In this document: positions 10,470 to 39,178 of the stretch, in pieces | How positions within the stretch are numbered: the first letter of the stretch is position 1 | How the letters are laid out: every line of letters begins with the position of its first letter | Assembly (NCBI RefSeq): GCF_963675165.1 | Contig: NC_087377.1 | Location: 3,440,978-3,504,977, forward strand | Length of the DNA: 64,000 nt | Origin: Halichondria panicea | Lineage: Eukaryota; Porifera; Demospongiae; Suberitida; Halichondriidae | Direction: 5' to 3' | Notes under the pieces: generated by a model | What the model was told of the DNA's origin: nothing | Database searches by the model: none | What the model saw: the letters and a program-made list of their open reading frames with translations, nothing else | Program-made: the position numbers and the translations under genes

Positions 10470-12507
10470 ATGGAACTGAGATGGCTCTTTCTATCAACAG
10501 CTCTTGTATCTATAGAAGGTTGGTTTGTGTTGAGTCAGTGGGTTGTGTTTCTGTCTATGCTATATGTTTGCAGCTCAGTTCGCAGTACAACCAATGTCAG
10601 TGGTACAGGCCCAGGGGATAGATGCAGTGTTTGAGTGTCGGTATCCTGGAGCACAAAGTTACAATTGGGGGCTCAATGGAGACTTTCCTACACACAATAA
10701 CCTCCCACCTGATGTAACTATTATCCTACCATCTGGTGATATCCCAACAAAACTAATCATAGCCACAGGGCAGCATAATAACACTGTGGTGCAGTGTGAG
10801 GCAGTGGTTAGAGACGGACGAGTGTTCATACCTGAATTATCAGTAAATGCTACCTTGCAAGTACAAGGTAGTCACAACCAACATTAAATAGCTTGTTTTG
10901 TACCCTGTTCCTCTCAGGTCCTCTTTCAGCTGTCTCCAACCTCCGTGCTCAGTCATCAAGCACCAACATCACAATCACCTGGGATGCTCCCTTCTCTCTT
11001 AACCTCACCACAGCTGAACCAGACATACAGTATTGTGTGGATGTGTACGATAGTGTCACTGGTGTTCTACTACACTCTGAGTGTGGTATTATTGAGGAAC
11101 GCTACACCTATTCCCCTAGCAACCCCTGCTCGACGTACGCATTGTTTGTGACACCTAGGAGTAATCTTGACGGAGCTCTCAATGGAAGCATTGGTAAGTA
11201 GACTTATTGAAATGTGTGAGTGGCTCAATGAAATCACAATCTAACACAGCACGGTTTCAGGAATTCACAGTGCGGCCAGTATCAGTGATACAAGCTGAAG
11301 GCCTGAAGGCAGTGTTTGAGTGTTTGTACCCTGGTGCCCTAGGTCACAGTTGGGGGATCAATGGAATGTACCCAGCTGATGATGCGTTTCCACCTGATTT
11401 AACTCGTACCCTACCTTCTGGTGATACCCCGGCAACACTGGCCATCCCAGCGACAGGCCAGTACAACAACACTGTGGTGCAGTGTAGGGCTGTGCTTGAT
11501 GTGGGAGGAGATGCGCAGTTTGTGCAAACATGTGATGCTCTGTTGTTAGTACAAGGTATCCGATTAATATAGCTATCATTATAATAGCTTTACATTATAA
11601 CATTTCAGGTCCATTGGGTTCTGTTACTGGACTGAGACTGGACATGGTGACCTCTACTTCAGTGACTCTCACCTGGGATGCCCCCTTCTCTCTAGACCTC
11701 ACCACAGCTGAGCCAGACATACAGCATTGTGTGGATGTGCACAGTGTCCCTAGAGGACAACTGGTGGAGTCAACATGTGACATCATCGACACTAACTACA
11801 CTTTCTCTATCAGTGATCAAGGCCAGTTAGTGTTTACAGTGACACCAAGAAGTAATGTGGAGGGTAGTCTCAATGGAACCTCCAGTGAACTAGTCGGACC
11901 TCCTTTGCAAGGTAATTAAATTGGTTTGTGTACCAAGCAGGATAGCCACATAATACTATCTAGTCAATCTCTCCCACCCCCTCTCCTCACAGCTAACGGA
12001 ACAATCACTGGCGGCCCTGCTATTGAGTCTGCTCAACAACAGTTTAAAATAGCAGGTGAGTAATAAAATACGTTAAACAAGCTTAATTTAGTATGCTTTG
12101 TGTATAATTATTGTCTTTCCCATGCAGTGTCTTCAGGTGTGACTGCTGTGGTAGTTTTACTCCTACTCTTAGTCATTGCCATTTTAACAGCTGTTGTCAT
12201 AGTGAAACGAAAACAAAGGAACCACAAAGGTAAACTGTTGACAAATTTGTTTCTATTTCTTTTTAATTTAGATGATGTTGTTGTATCAGATGGAAGAGTG
12301 GATTTGTCATCAACATTGCCAAAAATTGAGCAGCCTAACGAAGCTTATGCTCCAGTGCTCAATAAGAACATTGCCTATGAGCAGACACGGATACCAAGAC
12401 ACAATGAACACACCACCACCATCGTCACCACGGTAGTAGCAATGGAGGATGAGAACACTGAGCCAAGTCATGAGTACGAAGAAGTATTACCTCAGGAACA
12501 CGATTGA
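10470..12507 (+). CDS. R-C: intact Ig-FN3-Ig-FN3 transmembrane receptor with tyrosine tail
   Basis: Eight exons, all junctions GT-AG and phase 1: 10470-10518, 10574-10867, 10918-11193, 11250-11555, 11609-11911, 11993-12055, 12128-12229, 12272-12507. They give 542 residues. Signal peptide MELRWLFLSTALVSIE; Ig1 about 17-114 (VFECRYPG, YNWGLNG, VVQCEAV); FN3-1 115-206 (ITITWDAPFSLNL); Ig2 207-308; FN3-2 309-409; stalk 410-430; transmembrane about 436-455; basic stop KRKQRNHK; tail 465-542. Tail tyrosines are Y490 (AYAPVL), Y500 (AYEQT) and Y533 (HEYEEVL). YEEV resembles a Src-family SH2 site, and none is a canonical ITIM. A start at in-frame ATG 10437 is possible, but 10470 gives the shared signal peptide. 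Role inferred: cell-surface recognition and signalling. This is the only copy of six with no break. Confidence 0.88.
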
Positions 12508-12773
12508 GCGTCACCTCACATTATTACATAATGTAGTTGTTCCAAATACACGTAAAATAAATTGTGGTTACATTAGTGTTGTTATTTTTCCGAAAAGTTC
12601 GATAATTTGAACCATGACAACCATGCCTCGTTCACACACTCAGTATTCAAAGTGATTGGGCCTGAAAGCAATCGTTGATTTAAGCAAACCATTCTCAATA
12701 GAGCTATATGAAATAGCTACAAAGTGCACCCTTTATCACAAATAATTATTACACAACAACTGTACTCTAAGTG
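12508..12773. other. 3' flank of R-C
   Basis: Non-coding and shared almost word for word with 61003-61290 after R-G. It includes AAATAAATTGTGG about 45 bp after the stop, a plausible AATAAA polyadenylation signal. Confidence 0.5.
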
Positions 12774-13930
12774 CTAAGTGTCTGTTTGTGAACTATTCAG
12801 TGCATCTTTAACCTCTCCTCTCCAGCGACCAAACCTGTGCACACAATCATTATACAGTGATAAACTTTCCACTATACAAGCTCGGGTTTCACACCTTGAT
12901 CTAATCCTCTTTTCCTCCTTTTCTTCCTCCTCGGTAAATTTGGTGCAGAATGTCTCCAGTTCGTGCACAGTGAACTTGATCCACTGTGAAGCCTGGATGA
13001 AAGGGTGTGCATACAATGGCGTAACTTAAGACATTTAGGGGGGATCTGAGGTAATTGGTAAGGCACGCTGACTCTTATAATTATGGGGGGGAGCTTCAGC
13101 CTCAAAATCATGTTGTTTTCTACGTGCATGAGCTTCAAACAACAAATACGCAATAATTACAGAGCAATTCTTGGTTGCTGGCCTCACAGTTGAATGCAAA
13201 GTTGATTACAGAGTCATTGTATTAATTGATAGTGCATGTTTTTTCTAAAGTATTGAACCAATGAGAGCCTATAATTATACGTAATAAGAATGAGACTGAT
13301 GAATGCAGCTAGCAATGTACCAGTCAGAGAACAACATTGCATATGCAGAGCATCACTAATGCAGCAGGCAGGAATAGACATAATAATTGAGGAGCGTTAC
13401 TTTTAAAAAGCTGGTGGGGGCAGCTACTTAAATTGAGATCACTGAACACACACTGTTACAGTAACTAGCACTGGCTAGTTGCATTGATATAATCACAGTT
13501 GAGTGTTACATTCTACAATCTTTGGTAGCAAATGACTTTCTCACTATACGAATGTGAGTTGATATAAGAGGCACTCAAAGTGAAACTCCTGCACCTCTGC
13601 TGACAGAATCTCCTCCACCTCTGAGGTTTCAATGCACTGTAAAAACAAAACTATAGTGACAATTTCAGTCTTTTACACTGGTGAAGTAGAAAAATGGTGA
13701 AGCTCACCACTCAAATTGGTGACCTTCACCGGGGTGTTTTTACAGTGTGACAAACAGTTTAGCAATATCTTCAGAGGGTCCTAACTTGAGTCGTAGCTTG
13801 AGTGGGTAGTCATCGTCCTTACACAACTCTTTGCGGCCATTGTCATATATAGAACACAGAGAGAGAGAACTCGGACACATCATTCTCAACCTGGACAAGA
13901 GGAGAGAGGAATTTTAGGGGATATACACAA
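12774..13930 (-). pseudogene. RASSF-like gene relic, RA domain plus acidic coiled segment
   Basis: Best-preserved copy, read right to left. After a plausible acceptor (TTGTCCAG near 13893) come VENDVSEFSLSVFY, a 4-bp insertion, then GRKELCKDDDYPLKLRLKLG and PSEDIAKLFV. The frame is then broken by the MITE at 13635-13747. Removing the insertion continues the domain with IETSEVEEILSAEVQEFHFE to about 13560. Further on, 13016-12774 reads HELETFCTKFTEEEEKEEKR, resembling the acidic helix after the RA domain in RASSF proteins (SARAH-like). The RA match is to the RASSF consensus DDExPLxLRLLAGPxxxxLxFVL. The 4-bp insertion and the MITE make it non-functional. It is convergent to R-C. Confidence 0.5.
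13635..13747. mobile_element. CACTG-ended MITE in the RA-domain relic
   Basis: Ends CACTGTAAAAAC and GTTTTTACAGTG, flanked by TG duplications (13633-13634 and 13748-13749). The relics at 1391 and 7327 give the empty site CTCAATGACAAACAG. Same ends and duplication length as the element at 6338. The interior (GGTGAAG...CTTCACC) is different. Confidence 0.8.
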
Positions 13931-15277
13931 GATAATAGACAGGCTATATATATATATAAAATATAGAGCTCTGCATGCAGGTATTAGCTAGGCCGCCAGA
14001 GATCAAAAGAGAAGCAGTACATGCAAGTGATCAAGACCAGTGGGTGTTTACAGTGACACCAATAAGTAATGTGGAGAGTAGTCTTAATGGAACCTCCAGC
14101 AGTGACACCAATAGTGAAAGTCGGACTTCTTTTGAAGTGCTTAATTCCAACTATGTTGCTATAGCCTTTCTACACAATGGTTATCATACAGTAATGGATG
14201 TATTGCTATCAACATGTTGTTAGCTTTCTACATGTGTAAACATGAAAGGTGGCTTACTTAGCCACACACACCTCCGCACATGCACGCTCACACTGCCTAT
14301 AATTATATAATGATGCCCCTGAGTATAAATACATATTAATCTTAATGGGGACAAACATAACAGAGACAGATTTATTGTTACACTAGCTATAATAGTTCTG
14401 GTAAGTTCTTATGCAGTTTGCAATACTGATCTGTTACAGGAACATGGGGGGGGGCGGGTAATAATGGTTTGACCCTTATACAAAGGTGACCTTAGGGACT
14501 AGGATATGGCCTGTTGTTGCATATAGGTACTAGTGGAAAGTACAGGGAATTTGAGTATCAAAGTGGCGTTCTGTGAAGTGACGAGTTAGCTAGATATAAA
14601 TTATTTTGATATAGATAAAGTATAGATATAGGTCTAGGTTAATGATAGTGGGCAGCGCATTCCAAAGCCTAGTATAATACGGTTGAAATAGAAGTGACGG
14701 CTGGTATTGTAGTGCATGAGAGACATTGTGCAAGCTTGTTGGAAGTTATCAAACGAGTTTTTCTGCTTGAAGTATTCTTGGTGGCAAACTGGCTTATGTC
14801 AAAATTGTCAGCTAGCTGTTGTATGCATTTCACAAAGAACATAATGTCTGAGCCAGTGCATTAAGGGTCCGCGCTAATAATAAAACGCATTTAAAAAACT
14901 CATAAAATAATTTTTTGCTTTTTCTAGTACTTTTGAGAGTATGCTAAGCTAGCCTCGATTTCAAGGCCGATTAAAATACGTATTTTAATCGGCCTGGAAT
15001 CGAGGCTAATGTTAAGCAAGCTAGCCCTTTTTTCATCTGTATATCTGACTCCAAACTTTCCATTTCATCTTTTGACAAATATTGTGTTAATGAATTTTCT
15101 GCAACAGATTTTTCTCTGAAAACGCTAAAATTACCTACACACAGCATGTTATATCATCGTATTATAGTGATTTTAACAGACTGAAATGTATGCCATTTCT
15201 AAAAGATATACTATTAAAAATGTTTTGTGTTAACATTTATATGCTTTTACTGTGTACCCGTATAATAGACTATATAT
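13931..15277. other. Spacer between R-C and M1, with FN3-2 relic at 14028-14115
   Basis: GTGATCAAGACCAGTGGGTG at 14028 continues with codons for VFTVTP, SNVESSLNGTSS, the end of a receptor FN3-2 domain, with no other exon nearby. A matching relic lies at 61877-61960, so it predates duplication of the block. A poly-G tract lies at 14449, and the AT-rich DNA to 15277 holds one foldback element and no recognisable gene. Confidence 0.55.
14950..15008. mobile_element. Minimal MULE-like palindrome, 59 bp
   Basis: A hairpin with TAGCCTCGA at both ends and the shared core GGCCGATTAAAATACG. The flanks ATGCTAAGC (14941-14949) and ATGTTAAGC (15009-15017) are a 9-bp duplication with one mismatch. It looks like an internally deleted relative of 8803-9869. 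Confidence 0.75.
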
Positions 15278-15325
15278 AGTTTACTCCCTCAAGAATGCTG
15301 CAAGATCCCCCTATGGGGGGGTTGC
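15278..15325 (+). promoter_or_regulatory. Conserved upstream block of the M genes (M1)
   Basis: TTTACTCCCTCAAGAATGCT, about 130 bp before the ATG, is repeated with one change before M2 (39028). It is followed by an inverted C5/G7 pair (CCCCCTATGGGGGGG), which has counterparts in M2 and M3. Candidate promoter or 5'UTR hairpin, inferred from conservation. Confidence 0.45.
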
Positions 15326-15417
15326 TTTTTTCTCATCAATATATCAATTACCACATTCCATTTACAAATCATTTCTGCATAATAGCTATAGAGCATCCCA
15401 GGATTATATCTCTTGCA

Positions 15418-34698
<19,281 letters not shown>

Positions 34699-35076
34699 AC
34701 CATTAATTTACAGTATTTTGGTGACACTATAATAGATGTAGGTATAGCTGCTGAACTTTTAGCTTTGTTTTGTCTTCTAGACTTATTATTGTCCATGTCC
34801 CCCTGCGGCTCTACTATTAATAAATAAATAGAGCTGGTATAAACGTAATCTTTCATTAGTGCAAACTTTCATATGAATTTCCATTAATTTCTATTCTATT
34901 CGTACAGCTCAGAATAGCGATGTACACATGTAGAAACTATTGCACATTATAAATTGTTTGTACTGCTTAATTTTCTTATTCAGAGTATAATGCCTAAATA
35001 TCCACCATACGAAAATAACCTGCTATTATAATAATTATGGTACACACTGACAGTCAATGATATCATGAATGATACA
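34699..35076. other. Spacer M1 to R-E
   Basis: AT-rich. It is nearly identical to 58508-58873 between M2 and R-G, with one 8-bp difference after ATGTAGGTATAG. AATAAATAAATAG near 34817 is a likely polyadenylation signal. No gene seen. Confidence 0.6.
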
Positions 35077-35096
35077 TGTTTAGTTAATGATCTTTA
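35077..35096 (+). promoter_or_regulatory. Conserved 5' motif of receptor family (copy E)
   Basis: The same 20-mer as before R-B, 32 bp upstream of the start codon at 35129. Confidence 0.45.
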
Positions 35097-35128
35097 CATC
35101 TCTACATTTACGGGGCACTAAAAGCGAT

Positions 35129-37164
35129 ATGGATGTGAGATGGCTCATTCTTTCAATAACTCTTGTGGCATCTATACAAGGTTTGTCTGTGCATGAGGAG
35201 TCAGTGCATTATGTTTCTATGTGGTATACATGTATTATATAAGCAGCTCAGTTCACAATACAACCAGTGTCAGTGGTACAGGCCCAAGGGCTGAATGCAG
35301 TGTTTGAGTGTCGGCATCCTGGAGCACAATATCGCAATTGGAGATTCAATGGAGAGTTTCCTACTGACGATAGCTATCCACCTAATGTGACTTTTACCCT
35401 ACCATCAGGAACACTGACCATCCCAACCACAGGCCAGTACAACAACACTGTTGTGCAGTGTGAGGCAGTGGTTAGAGACGGACGAGTGTTCATGTCTGAA
35501 TTATCAGTAAATGCTACCTTGCAAGTACAAGGTAGTCACAAACATTAAATAGCTTGTTTTTGTACCCAGTTCCTCAGGTCTTCTTTCATGCAGCTGTCTC
35601 CAACCTCCATGTTCAGTCATCAAGCACCAACATCACAATCACCTGGGATACCCCCTTCTCTCTTAACCTCACCACAGCTGAACCAGACATACTGTATTGT
35701 GTGGATGTGTACGATAGTGCCACTGGTGTTCTACTACACTCTGAGTGTGGTATTATTGAGGAACGCTACACCTATTCCCCTAGCAACCCCTGCTCGATGT
35801 ATGCGTTGTTAGTGACACCTAGGAGTAATCTTGACGGAGCTCTCAATGGAAGCATTGGTAAGTAGACTTATTGAAATGTGTGAATGGCTCAATGATTCCA
35901 TGATAACAATCTAACACAGCACGGTCTCAGGGATTCACAGTGCGGCCAGTATCAGTGATACAAGCTAAAGGTCTGAAGGCAGTGTTTGAGTGTTTGTACC
36001 CTGGTGCCCTGAGTCACAGTTGGGGGATCAATGGAATGGAGACAGCTGATGATGCGTTTCCACCTGATGTAACTCGTACTCTACCGTCTGGTGATACTCC
36101 AGCAAGACTGGCCATTCCATCAACAGACGAGTACAACAACACTGTGGTGCAGTGTAGGGCAGTGCTTGATGTGGGAGGAGATGCGCATTTTGTGCAAATA
36201 ATTATGTGATGCTCTGTTGTTAGTACAAGGTATCCTTGATAGCTATAATTATAGCTTTACACAATTTTTTTATGCACTTTAGGTCCACTGGTTCTATTAC
36301 TGGACTGAGACTGGACATGGTGACCTCTACTTCAGTGACTCTCACCTGGGATGCTCCCTTCTCTCTAGACCTCACCACAGCTGAGCCAGACATACAGTAT
36401 TGTGTGGATGTGCACAGTGTCCCTGGAGGACAACTGGTGGAGTCAACATGTGACATCATCGACACTAACTACACTTTCTCTACCAGTGATCAAGACCAGT
36501 TAGTATTTACAGTGACACCAAGAAGCAATGTGGAGGGCAGTCTCAATGGAACCTCCAGTGAACTAGTCGGACCTCCTTCGCAAGGTAAATGGTCTGTGTA
36601 CCAAGCATTATCTATTATAGTTATGTAGTACCACTCTCTTCACAGCTAACGACACGATTACTGACATCTCACCATCGTCATCTCTTCCTGAGTCTATTCA
36701 ACCACCCTCTATTTATACAATAGCAGGTGAGTAATAAAATATGCTAAGCAGGCTTAACTGTCGTATGATTGGCTGTATAATTATGTTATACAGTGTCTTC
36801 AGGTGTGACTGCTGTGGTAGTTCTACTCCTACTCTTAGTCATTGCCATTTTAACAGCTGTTGTCATAGTGAAACGAAAACAAAGGAACCACAAAGGTAAC
36901 TGTTGACAATTTTGTTTATTGTATTTACTATTACTCTTTAATTTAGGTGATGTTGTTGTATCAGATGGAAGAGTGGATTTGTCATCAACATTGCCAGGAA
37001 TTGAGCAGCCTAACGAAGCTTATGCTTTAGTGCTCAATAAGAACATTGCTTATGAGCAGACACGGATACCAAGACACAATGAACACACCACCACCATCGT
37101 CACCACGGCAATAGCAATAGAAAATATTGAGCCAAGTCATGAATACGAAGAAGTATTGCTCTAA
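35129..37164 (+). pseudogene. Receptor copy R-E: truncated Ig/FN3 receptor
   Basis: Exons 35129-35180 (MDVRWLILSITLVASIQ), 35247-35531 (Ig1, three codons shorter), 35594-35857 (FN3-1) and 35920-36209. In FN3-1 a 4-bp insertion creates a new acceptor (TTTCATGCAG|CTGTC), which preserves frame at the cost of GPLS. Ig2 has a 4-bp insertion before its last strand: VQ is followed by IIM and TGA (36207-36209), whereas R-C has VQTCDALLLVQ. A 1-bp loss at 36290-36292 shifts FN3-2. Stalk (36646-36726), TM (36794-36895) and tail (36947-37164, ending HEYEEVLL) remain open. It is either a pseudogene or a gene for a secreted Ig-FN3-Ig fragment. Confidence 0.8.
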
Positions 37165-37216
37165 ATATTCAAAGCATTTCAAAGAGACAATAATAATAAT
37201 TCGATAAAACGAAAAC

Positions 37217-37295
37217 ATGTGCAGACAACTAGTACCAGGCCCAGTTGTTCGCCTAACCATTATAAAAGCGAAAACTCGGCCTGGGATCGAGGCTA
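37217..37295. mobile_element. Solo MULE-like terminal repeat
   Basis: GCAGACAACTAGTACCAGGC through CTCGGCCTGGGATCGAGGCTA equals the right terminal repeat of the 39761-40854 element with one change. No partner end is nearby. Confidence 0.7.
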
Positions 37296-37805
37296 AAATA
37301 ATGTTGCTACACTCAGCCAGAGGCCTTTGACTATGCGCATGCGCATTACGGTTTTCATTATAATATTATCGCCGCGGTGTTTAATCGAAGCTAATTTCCT
37401 GAGGCACTTGACGACATGCAATTACAGCCCTGCATGACGACATGCAATTACTCGCTTGACGACGTGCAATTAATTACAGCCTTGACAACTGGACAGGATG
37501 TAACTAATGATGTAATACGCTTTTAATAGCTGTAAGAATTGCAGTATAGTAATAGTATATCATAATGTTAGTGGAGGGTGTGCTAGTAGTGGAGGGTTCT
37601 TCCTATGATTAAAATCAATAATCACTAGCATGTCATAATGTTGCTTTTCAAGTAGATCTGTAAGCACTCACTAGGCAGGTGTGTGTATAAACAATTCAAG
37701 TGATATATGGCACAAACTGGCCATGGATTGAACTATAATCTATGATTTAACACATTTTATTTTCTCTGACAAGAATAATTATAACAATGCTCACTGAATG
37801 TTACT
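37296..37805. other. Spacer R-E to R-F
   Basis: Contains short tandem copies of CTTGACGACATGCAATTA (37408-37475) and then flank shared with the region before R-C. No gene seen. Confidence 0.5.
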
Positions 37806-37886
37806 TGTTTGGTTAAGTATCTTTATAATGTGCCACAAATGTGCATGCTGACTATAGTCTAACTATATATACATGTAGCTATTGAG

Positions 37887-38899
37887 ATGGAACTGAGATG
37901 GCTCCAGCTCTTGTATCTATAGAAGATTGGTTCTGGTTTGGTTGGAAGGTTTGTGTTGAGTTCAGTGGATTGTGTTTCTGTCTATATGTATGCCGTATTA
38001 TAATTATGTTTGCAGCTCAGTTCGCAGTACAACCAATGTCAGTGGTACAGGCCCAGGGGATAGATGCAGTGTTTGAGTGTCGGTACCCTGGAGCACAAAG
38101 TTACAAATGTGTGCCGGCTCAATGGAGAGTTTCCTACACATGATAATTTCCCACCTGATGTAACTGTTATCTTACCGTCTGGTGATATCCCAACAAAACT
38201 GATCATAGCCACAGGCCAGTGCAACAACACTGTTGTGCAGTGTGAGGCAGTAGTTAGAGACGGACGAGCTAGTGTTCATACCTGAATTATCAGTAAATTC
38301 TACCTTGCAAGTACAAGGTATATAATCACAAATTAAACACATTAATAATGTGTTTACCCCCGTTCTTCAGGTCCTCTTTCAGCTGTCTCCAACCTCCATG
38401 CTCAGTCATCAAGCACCAACATCACAATCACCTGGGATGCTCCCTTCTCTCTTAACCTCACCACAGCTGAACCAGACATACAGTATTGTGTGGATGTGTA
38501 CGATAGTGCCTCTGGTGTTCTACTACACTCTGAGTGTGGTACTATTGAGGAACGCTACACCTATTCCCCTAGCAACCCTATACTCAACGTATGCAGACAT
38601 ACAGTATTGTGTGAATCGATGCATGTATATACAGTGTCCTTGGAGGACAATGAAGCAATGTGGATTCAATGGAACCTTAAATTCACAGCAGTGAACTAGT
38701 TGGACTTCTTTGCAAGGTGATTAAAATGGTCTGTATGCCAAGCCGTATATATATAATTATGGCTACAGTCATGATAATAATTATTTAGTCAATCTCACTT
38801 ACCACGTCTCCTCACAGCTAATGGCATCACGATTGACAGCTCACCATCGTCTAGGCTATACTAACGAGTCTACTCAACCAACCTCTATTACAATAGCAG
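37887..38899 (+). pseudogene. Receptor copy R-F: internally deleted receptor pseudogene
   Basis: The signal exon has a 10-bp deletion leading to an early TAG, and the donor is mutated (AAGATTGG). Ig1 (from about 38017) has insertions near 38104 and 38268. FN3-1 begins normally (from 38372) but switches after SPSNP into FN3-2 sequence (near 38590-38720), so Ig2 is missing: the product of recombination between the two FN3 exons. A damaged stalk exon ends at 38899. No transmembrane or tail exon exists before M2. Confidence 0.85.
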
Positions 38900-39024
38900 G
38901 TGAGAATAATTATACTCTCTCAAACTAATACTATAATAGTGAAACAGTGATAAGGAAATTTGGGCATAAATTTAGCACAAGCTTGATATTTGTAAGTCCT
39001 ATGTATAAGTGTTGTTAGTGAGCT

Positions 39025-39089
39025 AGTTTACTCCCTCAAAAATGCTGCAAGTCAGGGGGTTCTTTAATTTCTCATAAACCCCCTTGTAG
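39025..39089 (+). promoter_or_regulatory. Conserved upstream block of the M genes (M2)
   Basis: TTTACTCCCTCAAAAATGCT, then an inverted pair AGGGGGTTC...AACCCCCTTGTAGA that matches M3's AAGGGGGTTC...ACCCCCTTGTATA. Starts 154 bp before the ATG. Confidence 0.45.
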
Positions 39090-39178
39090 ATCTACTCTGC
39101 ACGTTACCAAATAAAGTCATTTACTAAAAGTTCTATGTATATAACAGCTAGCTAAACTCAGGGACCATTTCTCTTGCA

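Noticed and set aside
10470..12507. Canonical ITIM or ITAM in the receptor tail
   Set aside because: The spacing and the -2 residues do not fit either consensus; described only as tyrosine motifs.
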